Shown here one piece after another: positions 32,275 through 43,368 of a stretch of 64,000 nt of DNA. The DNA comes from Larix kaempferi (Eukaryota > Streptophyta > Pinopsida > Pinales > Pinaceae). Position 1 is the stretch's first letter; each line of letters begins with the position of its first letter. The notes beneath the pieces were generated by a model. That model had not been told where the DNA came from and ran no database searches. It saw only the letters and a program-made list of their open reading frames with translations. Both the position numbers and the translations under genes were made by a program. The stretch lies in assembly GCA_027924585.1 (NCBI GenBank), contig BSBM01000186.1, forward strand, positions 6,944,001 through 7,008,000, in the 5' to 3' direction.

Positions 32275-35200
32275 TGTTAAGGCTGAAATTGTTCTCTTTT
32301 TTATGTGTTTCTTTTAGGATTGTTTGAACTTCATTTTCTTTTATTTATCCATGATTTTGATTATTTTGTTTTCAATTTTTATTTATTTCTGATTGCTTTT
32401 AATTTTTTAGTTCAAAAAACTTTAAATGGCTTATGTGGCATGATATCTATCTCAAAGTTTTCAATTATATCTATTTAGATTTATCATAAAGCTTTTAACC
32501 AAGATCTAACCTTTACCCAAAGTGTATTTGTTAAATTGTCTATGTTAAAAGACTCTTGAAGCACAAAGTTCAAAACAGACCCCTAATGCGCTATAGGAAT
32601 CTGATATGATGAAAGATAGTGGTTATTTATGCTGAATGGTGACTCGCTATGAGTTATGATGACTTGAGCTGCTGAGTTATGATGAATTAACATGCTAAAA
32701 TTCATGCTGAAGAATGATAATAGTTACAATCTCTATTACTTTTATCATTGTAAGAGATCAGGGTTTGAAGTACCACAAGTCAAATTTGGGGATCGTGAAA
32801 TGCAAAGCTAAAGACATCTGTAGTTGAACCTGGTTAGTTCCACATCTTTGAACATTTGTCACCTCTGCTTTTCTCAGAAACGTATTTAAGAAACTTGCAA
32901 TTGTAAGATGGGAAGAAGTGGCGATATTAACAGGGTAGAACCGATGGACATGAAGTGGGCTACACAATTTCCAAAATGTGCAGACTTTTTTAAAGCAGCT
33001 GGATGGTTCAATTTATTCGAGAAAGTGACGGGGTTTAATGAAGGAGTTTCAATTTACTTTGCAAAGAATATGACTGATGATGTTATTAAGTTCAAAACCT
33101 TAATATTTCAGCTCACAGAAGCCTTAATTTCTGAAGCTACTGGCATCGCCATGGACGGGGAATTATGGTTCAAAAAAGTTCCTTTCAAGTTTGACCCAAA
33201 TCCTTTCTTGCTACTAGGTAATGAAACCCTAAATTGGAGCAATGGTGTTCATATAACAATTTTTCAACTAGAATGAAGGGAGGTGCTCAGCATTATACAA
33301 GCCTACGTTACATGTGAGGGCAGGTTCTCAATGGTTTTTAAATACCATGTTAGGTTTTTGATGCATCTTAAATTGCACTGTAAAATAAATTTACCTTACT
33401 TCTTGTACAAAAGCATCCAAAAAATGTCAAATAAGGTGAAAGTGCATCCTGATCATACAAGGAAATCCATATTTCATGATGGACTTATAAAGCTGATCAT
33501 TCAAACAATATTACAGAAGGAAAAGAAGACCTGGGAAAATTTTATATTCTGGTCTGGATTTATGGCTAAGCAGGATGAGCAAATAAACAAGAATAGGTCC
33601 AAAAAAAAAGGTAAAAAGTGTAAGGAGGGAGTTCTGATACAAGAAATTTATGAAAAGTATCTGTTACGGGAAAAATCTAAAAGTCCCAAAAAGGAGGAAC
33701 AGGTTAATGTAGTTGAAGAAAAACAAGAACATTGTTAAGAAGAGCAAGAACACTATCAAGAAGTTGAAGAAATAGAGAAAACAATTAGTCTTACTGTTGA
33801 ACAAGTTCAAAGTCCAATCACACCAAAACAAATTATAATTGAGAACCTAGTTTCACAGACTTCTACCGAAGATACAAAGAATGAAAGTTTACAGGTTATG
33901 GACTTATAAGTAGATGCAAACCTTCTCATGTAGTTAAGAGAATCAAGTTGGAAGTTTAGAACAAGATCAGCTACGAAGAATAATATGGAAAAAGGTTCAA
34001 GTTATAATCAAAAGACAAAAGAGATAACTTTAATTCAAAGTTCTTCAAGTGATGAAGAGGAGGAAGATAAAAAAAATTCTCAACAGAACCAGATGAGCTT
34101 ACAACAGGATTGTACAAAGGTAGAAGAAGCATATGAAGAAGTTAACAAAGTTGAAGAAGAAGAAACTATTCTCAAGATGGAACAAGATGAATTTGAAATT
34201 GCAGAAAGAATGGCAAGGGATAAATATGAAGAAGATTTAATATTCAGAAAACTGGATATTCCACCTTCCAGATCTCCAGACCCTACTTTGCCAGGAGAGG
34301 TAAACATATGCCTAGAGGTTGAAAGTCTTAGAATGGTTCAGGAACAACATCAAGCAGAAATATTATTCCTTAATGAGTCAAATGACAAGCTTACAAAGAC
34401 CAATAAGTGTTTAAGGGAGGACGTAGGAGAAGTTAATGCTCATTATCAGGAACTGATTGTTGTTGCTAGTAAAGCTCTAAAGAGGGAAAGGGAAGCATAG
34501 GCTGAAGCTGATGACTTAACTAGGCAGGTGCAGAGTTCGAATGAGAATAATAAGTTTCTGTTAGATAAAATCAAAGATTTGGAAGTTGATCAGCCTCAAC
34601 ATAACAAAAGGACTCATGCACTGGAAGGAATTGCTATGTTAGTAGAGGCTACCAAAAAGGTTACGTAGTGCCTAGTTTATTTTAATGCATTCTCATTTTG
34701 TATCAAATATGTAATGGTTAAAAGTTAAGTTTTTAGTTAAAGACTTACTTAAAGAATCGAAGTTATCCTAACTATTTTATGCAACTGCTTTCTACGACTA
34801 AAACCTAAAAGTAGTTACAAACTACTCTTTTTGTAAAAGGATAAAAGAGGTAAAGGAGGATGTAGAAGGGTTCAATTTTTTGGTTTCAAGAAGCTATATA
34901 CAGTGATGATATTGAAGCTTTGCAAGACTCTTATGTAAGTCCTGAAGACTGAGATTAATATATATGTGATATAAGCCATTTTATCCCGTTTGATTGGGTT
35001 TCTGTTTCTGATCAGTTTGATCATTCAACATATGAATTCATTTTCTGCTTTAATGTTTTAATCCAGTGAATGCTTATGTGTTGTAGATAAAAACCTGTAT
35101 GTGTGGTTATAAATGTGATTGTTTATATTTACATTGTTGAGATTTATGATTTTAGTTCTTCAATGAACTACATGATTTAGTAACTTGTTTTAGTTTGATT

Positions 35201-35340
35201 TCCTTTTATTTTCTTGAAATTGAAACCTTCAAACCAACAAACCCTAAACCAAGAAAAACCTATTTCATTTTCAGATTAATATTATTGAGATTGTGCTAGC
35301 TTTCCCTTATGTAGTCTAGGGACAATATCTGGTACTAACA
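32275..35340 (+). repeat. Element B 3' LTR, 3066 bp
   Basis: It begins TGTTA and ends TAACA. The last 1.34 kb matches 9590-10923. It contains the LTR-borne gene (32908-34668), and a TATA-like run (TTAATATATATG, near 34955) follows that gene. Confidence 0.92.
32908..34668 (+). pseudogene. LTR-borne gene of element B, full length with stops
   Basis: A single frame of 587 codons starting at ATG 32908 with no frameshift but stops at about 33274, 33736, 33907, 33931 and 34498, ending at TAG 34666. The N-terminal domain (residues about 10-210) aligns with that of element C's LTR gene: FFKAAGWFNLFEKVTG, FAKNMTDDVIKF, ALISEATGIAMDGELWFKK, YVTCEGRFSMVFKYHVRF, KINLPYFLYKSIQKMS and FHDGLIKLI. Then come a basic KKKGKK patch, Glu-rich linkers and a Glu/Lys/Leu-rich coiled-coil-like end. 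The sequence is well diverged from C while the order of parts is the same, which suggests past selection. The function is unknown. Confidence 0.75.
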
Positions 35341-35712
35341 ACGCACATTTCACAAAATTTCAAAAGATATCCATCACATAATTGCGAGAAACATCCCGTA
35401 GTAAAGTATGGAGGTTAGCTACAACCTACTAACTATCTTTGATGGGTAATAAGGGAGCTAAAAAATATCTCTTAGAAGATTCATGATGATCAACAATGTT
35501 CTCAAAAACTAAAAATTCGGCCACTTGTTCCTCCTTCAAAGGGATTAATGGAGTGATAGGTTTTTCATTGATAATAAAATCCTGGATAATGGTATCATCT
35601 CAATCTATTGGATTCCTAGTGATCTTCCTTCTCTTCTTCTATGGGAGCTGCATGCAGATGAACTGAATCTAAGATTCTTCTTCACTACCGCTTCTTTCAT
35701 TAGGAACACCTG
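35341..35712 (-). repeat. Element D 3' LTR, fragment between B and E
   Basis: This stretch joins 45343 once element E and one copy of its five-base duplication are removed. On the minus strand it carries a reading frame with EKPITPLIPLKEEQVAEFLV and SKRYFLAPLLPIKDS (35599 down to about 35440), then two stops, then VVANLHTLLRDVSRNYVMDIF. The frame runs into B's right end at 35340, consistent with B having been inserted here. B's own duplication (ACGCA expected) has its partner outside the window. Confidence 0.65.
35708..35712. repeat. Left target duplication of element E (ACCTG)
   Basis: ACCTG lies directly before E's left LTR and again directly after its right LTR (45338-45342). Confidence 0.93.
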
Positions 35713-36525
35713 TGTAGGACCCCTCCTTTAGGGTCCCCTTGAACTGAACCTGAAACTTTAAAAACTTCATACAAACAAATTAGCCATTATAGTTATTGGA
35801 AAAATAAAATAAAAGAGTGAATAACTTAACAAAAATAAGCAAACCTTAACCTGTCAACCCGATCCAGCTAGTCCATTGTTGTCTGCGTCTTCTGTAGGAT
35901 CCCTCCAGCAAAGCTCGTTTATCCATAGGCGAAGCAACCGTTAGCTTCGCAACCCAACCATAGGCTCATTCTTTCAGTTGCATGGCCTCCCCCGAGCTTT
36001 GGGTCGTAGAGCTCACACAAGTATTTCAGAAATTCAGCTTGGGCTTCCCTTCCCACCAGTATTTCTAAGCCAAACCCTTAGATAGCAGCAAGTCTTTGAG
36101 GTATTCGAAAATTACGACAATCGTCCAAATTATGGGCCCCCTCACCCATTCCTTAAGCCTTCCTTATAAAGGGAAATCTCCTGTGACACATGTCGCTTCA
36201 TGCATAATTAAATATTTTTAATTATTTATTTAATTAAAACACTCACCCATCCAAGTGTCAGTTTCTCTGGGAAGTGCACCTACATCCCTAAGTTTGCTCT
36301 AGTTTGTCCCCCAGATATTTTAATCAACTCCTAGCTTTTAGTTGACTAGGTGTCTAATCTATTTTGCTCCTAAATAATAATTTCTATTATTTTAAATGCT
36401 CAACAAAATAGCTATTCATGTGCAAATGTCTAAGCTATTGTTATGCATTTGCTAAGTAATAATCTAGAGTTATTCTCCTAAGTTTTTATGCAGTTTAATT
36501 TAACAATCAAACTCACTAGGATCAC

Positions 36526-36693
36526 GGTGCCACGTCGTTGGGCTCCTGGTTCCTTAATTTTTTAATCCCCTGACATGGCACCACTCCGTCGGGTCCAATC
36601 ATCCATGGTTTCCATTCCTTGGCATGGTACCACCTCGTTGGGTCCTTGCGTCCATTCTTTCCGTTCTCGACAGGGTACCGCATCGTTGGGCCC
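36526..36693 (-). repeat. Four ~50-bp repeats in E's U3 (3' LTR copy)
   Basis: Plus-strand cores near GGTACCACCTCGTTGGGTCC start at 36526, 36577, 36626 and 36674. Upstream of the TATA box on the element strand, they resemble a promoter-proximal repeat array. The same set is at about 44183-44349 in the other LTR. Confidence 0.7.
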
Positions 36694-37397
36694 TTCTGCC
36701 ACCATCTTTCCGTTTTGACTTGCGGGAACTCTTGTAGGGATTTTAGGAATCGTTACCATCCATCCTCCGTCTACATGCTATCTAGGGACTAATGGCGCTG
36801 AGGAGTGAGTCCGTTCTCACTGCACGCCCCTCAACTCGTATGTGACCAGCTCCGTCGTGGCCCACCTCATACGCCCTCACGCATTCCTCTTGAGCAAGCG
36901 GATCAATGCTTATCTGCTCATGCGTGGTATTCTTGTCAGAAGTCGACATCGTCGTCGCTTCCCCTGTGTGTGATTTACCCGTACTCTACGACCCTCCATG
37001 TTCCTTTGTGTGTCCGTTGGTGAACCGTCTCACTTGTTTCTACACACACTTCTCACAACAATTTATTAGTAGCACTATTCTCAACAATCATCATCTAGTT
37101 TCTAACTCTATCATTTGTTAAACATTTATGATTTATTCAAACTGCTCATTCATCTTATCAAATATACATTTCATCGCCAAATACATAATCACCATACAGC
37201 TAGTCGTTAAGCATTATCCATCAACATAATTTTCCATAGTCATAGCTAATCGTTTAACATATGCAATTATTAATTTACCTCAACAGTTCAGATACACATA
37301 CTAAAAAAATAAGGTCAAAAGGTTATTTACTTAATGTTTCAATCAGTCGGGTCACTCAGCAGGTGCCCTCAATGTCTACACAAGTCTAGGGGCACTA

Positions 37398-37681
37398 CAT
37401 ATACCCCTACTTATTTAGAACTTCGTCCCGAAGTTCAGAATAAAAATGGAAACTACGACACATCTCAGTTGCGTCCTCCCAAGTCGTAGAGCTAGGACTG
37501 TAACTGTCCTACTACACTTTGACTTGATCAATCAGGGCTAATCATTAAGCATGATGTAATCAATCCATTATACCACTCCACACATATAAAACAAGGCTCA
37601 AGAGACCACTATATCGAAGTTGTTCAGTCGGGTTCCTTGACAGGTTCGCTTAAGGTCCACAGTCATTCTAGGGGCATTACA
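37398..37681 (-). repeat. Terminal 284-bp extension of E's LTR with a chromodomain scrap
   Basis: At 37390-37397 the LTR holds a second, internal LTR-like tip (GGGGCACTACA), followed by a purine-tract-like stretch and the same inverted AACTTCG...CGAAGTT motif found outside the LTR after 37681. Between them the minus strand (37534 to 37412) reads IDQVKV, two stops, DSYSPSSTTWEDATEMCRSF, the C-terminal part of a chromodomain. The copy in the 5' LTR is at about 45054-45337. Confidence 0.75.
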
Positions 37682-37800
37682 TACACCCCTCCTTAAATAG
37701 AACTTCGTCCCAAAGTTAATTTTTGTTCTCATGCTTCCAATGCTAGGCTTTACTTAATTTATATTCTCATCTTGAGGTCATTCTATTCTATTTTTCTCAA
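37682..37800 (-). promoter_or_regulatory. Element E polypurine tract and pol tail
   Basis: On the minus strand AAGGAGGGGTGTA directly precedes TGTAATG of the LTR, a normal purine-tract position. Upstream of it are the AACTTTGGGACGAAGTT motif and a short stretch that may be the last remnant of a pol C-terminus. Confidence 0.7.
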
Positions 37801-39340
37801 GCAATCATGACCATAAGCATTAGTGGTTCAATCACTAGTTTTCCTTCTCATCCAACATGGTTCCATAACATCCTCAGGATCTTCATCGTAATTTCGTAAA
37901 ATATCAATCTGGTAATACATTCAATAATTGTGAGTCCCAACTAGATTTCCTATATCTCTTATTCCAACGCGAAGATCCATGGTATTCAATCTATATACTA
38001 GTTACATTGAATCAAAAGCCACACCACAGTTATCCAATCATCCCTTCGCACAATGAATCCGAACAAGAATGCAAATCTGTTGGCTATCCCTTCCTCCAAT
38101 ATGAAAAGGTGAACGTCATACCATATTCGGTAAAATAATGATGACAAATTATAATCACCGGTTAACAAATCTAGAGCGGTTACAAAATATTCCAAAATCC
38201 AATTCCCAAAATACTACATCCAAAGCCCTACTTGTTTTTAATAGTGCTGGTTCTCAATTTGACAGGATTCCAAGCATCAATGCTTAGCGACTTAGTCGAA
38301 CATATTAAACTTTATCCATTAGTCTTTTCATCGGTAAGTTCATGTCCAGGTCAATGAGCTTATCACATCCTTACCTCATTTTATCATTTATGTTGTCATA
38401 AGACCACTTTGTTAGTCTCATCAATTCATACTATGAGTGTTTTTCTCATCATCATCGAGCCCTATCTCGGCTAGTTGTAATTTCATCAGGATTGACTATG
38501 TCCTTGGGTTAGCTGCATTCCGTTCAGTTCATTGTGTTGATCATCTCCATACATCATTTTACTAAAATCATCTTCATTTGATCTCCGTTTCGGTGGGCTT
38601 TCCAAGTTTCATCTTATGTGTCTATATAGTCTCATCGAGTCTTGTCTTAAGGTCTAGTCGTCTTTTCATAATTGTTTCGTCATCTGAAGAGGTTAATATT
38701 ATTGCGTTTAGCTCATCGTTTCAATACTTTATTTTACAAAAGTTGTCATTGTTTTACTCTTTCGATACTCAATTGGAAGTTTCAGCAAGAAAGAGTCTTC
38801 AATCTACATATATGAAGGTCTTGACTCAACCATGATTTTCTAAACTTCTATCATAGTTGAATTATAACTTAAATAAGTAACACTTACCCATTAATCTTAG
38901 GGGTGCAATTTGTCATTTCTACGTTCTAGTCTGCATCTTATCCATCCCTATCATTCCAATCCCACCATAGAGTTTTATTTCTTAAGGGCCGCAATTCCAC
39001 TAATAGTGTGAATTTTATATATAACATCCCAATATTAATGACAAAAGGAAGCTTATGTATTAAACCTTTACAAATATATCATCCCCTATATGAAATGTGA
39101 AACATAAACATGACTTATATTTTTATCTAATTCATGTTATCACTTAAATGAAATATTATAATATTACCTTGTCTTTCATCCATTTCATATCATCACATAC
39201 ATATATTATAAATATAATAATACATATAACTTTGAACTTATTTTCTTTCAACTTCTAACTAGCACAATTAGCTTCAACTTCTAATTAACACAATTAGCTT
39301 TATGATTTTCAATTCATAATTCAAAATATAAATGCAGTAA

Positions 39341-39376
<36 letters not shown>

Positions 39377-42359
39377 GCATATTTTAAATTGAACCTAACT
39401 TATAATTAATCAAAAAAAGAAAAGTTTCTAACTCCAAAGATTAATTCAACTATAACCAACACAACAACATTTATATCTGTCAATTCATATTACAATTATG
39501 AATGAAATATAGATATATTCATATAAAATTAACTAAATACTTATTATCCTACGTCTAAGCCAAGCTACAATAATTTCAATATGATATTCATTAATCTACT
39601 TTCAACTTCTCTAATGTTCTATAATTCATTCTTTGCATGAACCACCGTATGGAATAAGAATTATAAAGTATCTTAAAAGCTTGGTAATGTGTTATCCTTT
39701 CTCACAAAATTTTGCCGAAAAGTATAAGGTTAAACTAAAGGAACAACTAAGTTTACACTCACTTCACTTATTCACTAAAGGCTGATACCATAACACTTAC
39801 TTCTACCCTTAAATTCACGCCATTTATTAATACTATGAAATACAAAAATTTCTATATCATCATAGCTAAATTAGTCACCATTTACATTTAGCAATATTTA
39901 ATTAATAACTAAGGATACAATGTTGGGAGTGTAGACCTATCATTCTTAACAAAAAGTTAGTATCTCATTCACTCATACTAACATTAATTAATTAACGAAT
40001 ATTTCTTTAAAAAAAAAAAAATCAATATATTATTCGTTCTTGCTAACTTAACCAGGATTAGTGTGGCTTCTCCTTCTGGCTAAAATATCGAAGTAATGAA
40101 ATGTATTTACTCTTTCATAATAATCAAAGAGGAATAAAATACAAAGGCACTTATAATTACCTTGTTCTTGTTATCTTAAAGAAAGGTCACAGCGAAGTGA
40201 AATCCGGGATACTTAAGTTGTTGAATCGGTTTAGGATAAGTCGGGCCAACGTAAGTGCACCTACCCATCGAATAGACTCCAAGTAAGGTTCGGAGACAGG
40301 TGGCAGCGCAAGCAGCAATAGGTAGTATAAATATTGACCTCACCCGCCAGAGAGACCACGTAGACAGTCTCTACAATGACCCGTGGCACTAGACAGAATC
40401 GCTTGATCAACGTGGAGGTAATCAAGCAGTTCCGGGCTATTTGCTGGTAACGTTAGTTCATGGGATCTAAAATAACTAGCAAATCAAATTGTTGGGTGAT
40501 CTTTCGCGAGTCTCATATTCATCATTGGGGAAGATTAAATTATTATTATTATTCTTAAAGGAGATTTGTCCGGGTTTCCAATGAATCAATATGTGAAAAG
40601 CCAAGATGCTTTATCGTTTGAAATTTCAAATCAATAATGCTTTTGTTTCTTATACTGATCTGTAAGACTATACGTGTAGTGTAATCAATGATCTTACTCT
40701 TACTAAGCTATCAGTCATAACACTAGCTTGATTACCATTGACTAGTATTGATACAGCATGATCTACCTAATCTATCAGCTTTAATTACACAGGTAAGTAT
40801 TAGCATAACAGATACACTCAGGGTATGTGAGCTTGATACCCTGGATAACAGATATGATAACAACATAACAGAGATGATTCAACACCATTATTAGTTAAAT
40901 GATTTTACTCTAAGATCTTTCCATAACTAACATGATAGGTGATAGATCTTACTCTACTTGTCATTCACAATACATACATACTGTTTGTTGTCGCAGGTAA
41001 GACGGTTGGCCAGCGTGGGCACTCGACAGGTGTTGGAAGTATAGTGCAACCACTACCCAAAATCTTAGCATGGGCGATTGTGGCAACAACTGGTTACTCT
41101 CAGCCTTAAGGTAAGTAGACAGGGAGTCACATGAGTTTTCAACAAGTGGCAAGCGGATCTCAACCAACCTCCTGCTTAAGGCAATACTGGGTCGACAGCA
41201 AAGGTATGTAAGTACCAACAATCATGGGGCAACATGTGTTTACGAAGAATGACGGGTAGCTGGAAAAAGAGAACTCCAGTTCGACCTTGTTCTAGCACAT
41301 AAGGACTACCCACTACAGAGATCAATTTTGCTAGAACGAAAATATAAATGATCTTCCTACCCAAGGGATATCCATGAACTACAACGGAAAAGAATGATTT
41401 CTGGAAATACCAATTGGGATTTTTACAGGAATTATATTTTCCAGAAATGCCATATCGACATAATTATAATCCTAGCCAAACATTTAACATTTAAAAAGGA
41501 ATATGATTCCAACAATCACCGTATCCGTGCACTTAAGTTTCCAGCCAGATAGTTAACCTATCAAAAGGAATACGATTTCAACCATTACCATATCCATGCA
41601 ATTAAATATGTAAATCGCATTCTACAGGTTGTAATTAATAGACTGTGTATGAATCGGTCGAGTGTGAGCATAATTGTTGTCCCAGCTCTACCCTATGCAG
41701 ATGAGCTAACACAGTAATATTTACCCTGCATTTTGTGAAGGCGCCTCTTACCAGAGTTCTCATGGGGGCGTATCTCCATCGCACAAATTTGAAATGAAAA
41801 GTTATAGATCTTCTTCTACCAGGATTAGCATTACACTATCAGTGCATAACCACGCCCAACGCAGAGTTCCATGTTTCAGATCAAACCTCAACAACTGACT
41901 GCGAGTCGTCTCCTCCAGCTCGCCATCAAGCCATCGTCAACCAGAGATCTACGATTTATCTATGAACAAAGGCTTTAAAAATGGGTACGAACCGGATTGA
42001 TAATTTCGGTATGTAATATAGGTCTACATCCTAGGTACCAATAGAGATCTAAACTCAAATTTTCAGAATAAGTTTAAATGGCGATTGACAATTAAAATCT
42101 AGAAATAAGAAATAATATGACATTTCAGGCCGAGAATCTCAGTGTTTGGTTTCAAAGTTTTCACCCTTCACAGGGTGGAACTCGCATTTTTGAAAAGCAG
42201 ATCTATAATGACAAAATGACCTCATAAAAAGTAAATCTTAGAGGGTAGATCACCCATCAAATTCATCTCTAGACCCAGTAAGTTTCATTCTACACAATTA
42301 ATCAAGAAAGGAAAGAAATAAACTAACTATTCAAACCTGATTTGCAAGTTGACCACGTA
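37801..42359 (-). other. Element E interior without recognised genes
   Basis: Low-GC sequence with no supported coding region; short open frames (for example 40961-41221 and 41176-41364 on the minus strand) match nothing I recognise. A (TA)n tract lies at 39344-39374 and an A run at 40009-40021. Possibly a decayed coding region, but no motif survives. Confidence 0.55.
39344..39374. repeat. (TA)n microsatellite
   Basis: About fifteen TA units. Confidence 0.95.
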
Positions 42360-43353
42360 GTGGAGATGATGTCGACATAGCGTCCAATCTAAGTCCAGCT
42401 TTGACGATTCACCGCAGCCCATGAAAAATTCTGAGTTCGATGCCCTCAAGACGGCAGAGATTTAAAAGAAATAGTGTGCAAGGATGAATTAAAAATATAA
42501 ACAATGTGCCATCAAATGGTGGATATGTGCCATCGAAATAGAGCACATATGAATTAAAATATAAGCAATGTGCCATCAAATGGTGGATCTGGAAATCATT
42601 TCCCATTCAAACGAAATAGAAAACAACGATTTGAAAAGTCAATACTCCATCATGGATTTAGATCTGGAACACATTTCTCATTCAATTGAAATAGAACACA
42701 GAGCCTTAAAAAGTCACCGTAAGAGTGTTGGATCTACACATTTGATTGACAAATCGATTTACGAGATCTGGATTTTAATAAAACACAGAGATATAAAACC
42801 AGATCCAAAATTTCAATTTATAACAGGGTTTTTGGACTTATTCTTTAAACGCAGAGATCTCAAAAATAAATACAAGATTTATATTTCGATTTATGCAGAG
42901 AAATTTCAACTTCCTTCTTAAACACAGAGAGATAAACAAGATCCAGAAATTTAATTTATAACAATGTTTTTAATTTAAATTGTAAATGCAGAGAGCTCAA
43001 AATATAAAATAAGATTCAAGTTTTGATTTGTGCAGAGATCTAAACATAATTTCAGCATAGATAACGACTGATTCATATCAAATCTATATATGGAAGAAGG
43101 CGATTTCCATATTTCGAATTCGAGAACAGAGTATTTGAAATATTTGCAGATCATCCATATTTTAAAAGAAAACGATTCTCAAATTTATAAATACAATACA
43201 ATACAATACTGAAACACATTGAACCTGATCCGGCAGTCGATCCAAGAATTTGAAGAAGATGTCGAGGTAGCTGGTTTCCGAGTCCAATCCAACCTTGATG
43301 AAGATATCGACAACCCCTGTATAATATGAGTTCGGTGCCCTCAAGGCTCGACC
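42360..43353 (-). repeat. Element E leader with nested degenerate repeats
   Basis: Several duplications: GTGCCATCAAATGGTGGAT at about 42507 and 42569; a ~77-base repeat at about 42585 and 42662 (ATTCAA, GAAATAGAA core); two ~140-base units from 42780 and 42919, each with ACACAGAGA, AATTTATAAC and a second GCAGAG block; and a segment at about 42366-42450 resembling 43259-43345 (GTCGA, AGTCCAATC, TTCG.TGCCCTCAAG). This is the untranslated leader after the primer site. Confidence 0.6.
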
Positions 43354-43366
43354 GGCTCTGATACCA
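43354..43366 (-). promoter_or_regulatory. Element E primer binding site (tRNA-iMet)
   Basis: On the minus strand TGGTATCAGAGCC, an exact plant initiator-Met primer site, two bases after the LTR end. Confidence 0.9.
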
Positions 43367-43368
43367 AA

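Larger units (their letters stand above)
9590..35340 (+). mobile_element. Element B: Tat-like Ty3/gypsy, split by A and C
   Basis: The parts are: end of the 5' LTR (9590-10923), Asp-tRNA primer site, gag and protease (11059-13403), then after element C the archaeal-type RNase H, RT, RNase H and a deleted integrase (29081-32115), and the full 3' LTR (32275-35340). Frame bookkeeping agrees: removing C plus one five-base duplication restores the protease frame to that of the following RNase H. The two LTR copies differ by about 6-7% in the stretch compared by eye. The first part of the 5' LTR must lie left of A, outside the window. It is dead: many stops, frameshifts and no integrase core. Confidence 0.88.
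35713..37681 (-). repeat. Element E 3' LTR
   Basis: A copy of 43369-45337. On the element strand, from 37681 leftward: a 284-base terminal duplication with a chromodomain scrap (37398-37681), U3 repeats (36526-36693), a TATA box (36164-36170), then about 450 bases to the end at 35713. Confidence 0.94.

Noticed and set aside
36562-36759. Small frames in E's LTR (also 36805-37121, 44178-44415 and 44461-44777)
   Set aside because: They cover the 50-bp U3 repeats and neighbouring LTR sequence; present in both LTRs only because the LTRs are copies.
42568-42921. 117-codon plus-strand frame in E
   Set aside because: Spans the degenerate leader repeats and lies opposite to E's transcription; no motif.
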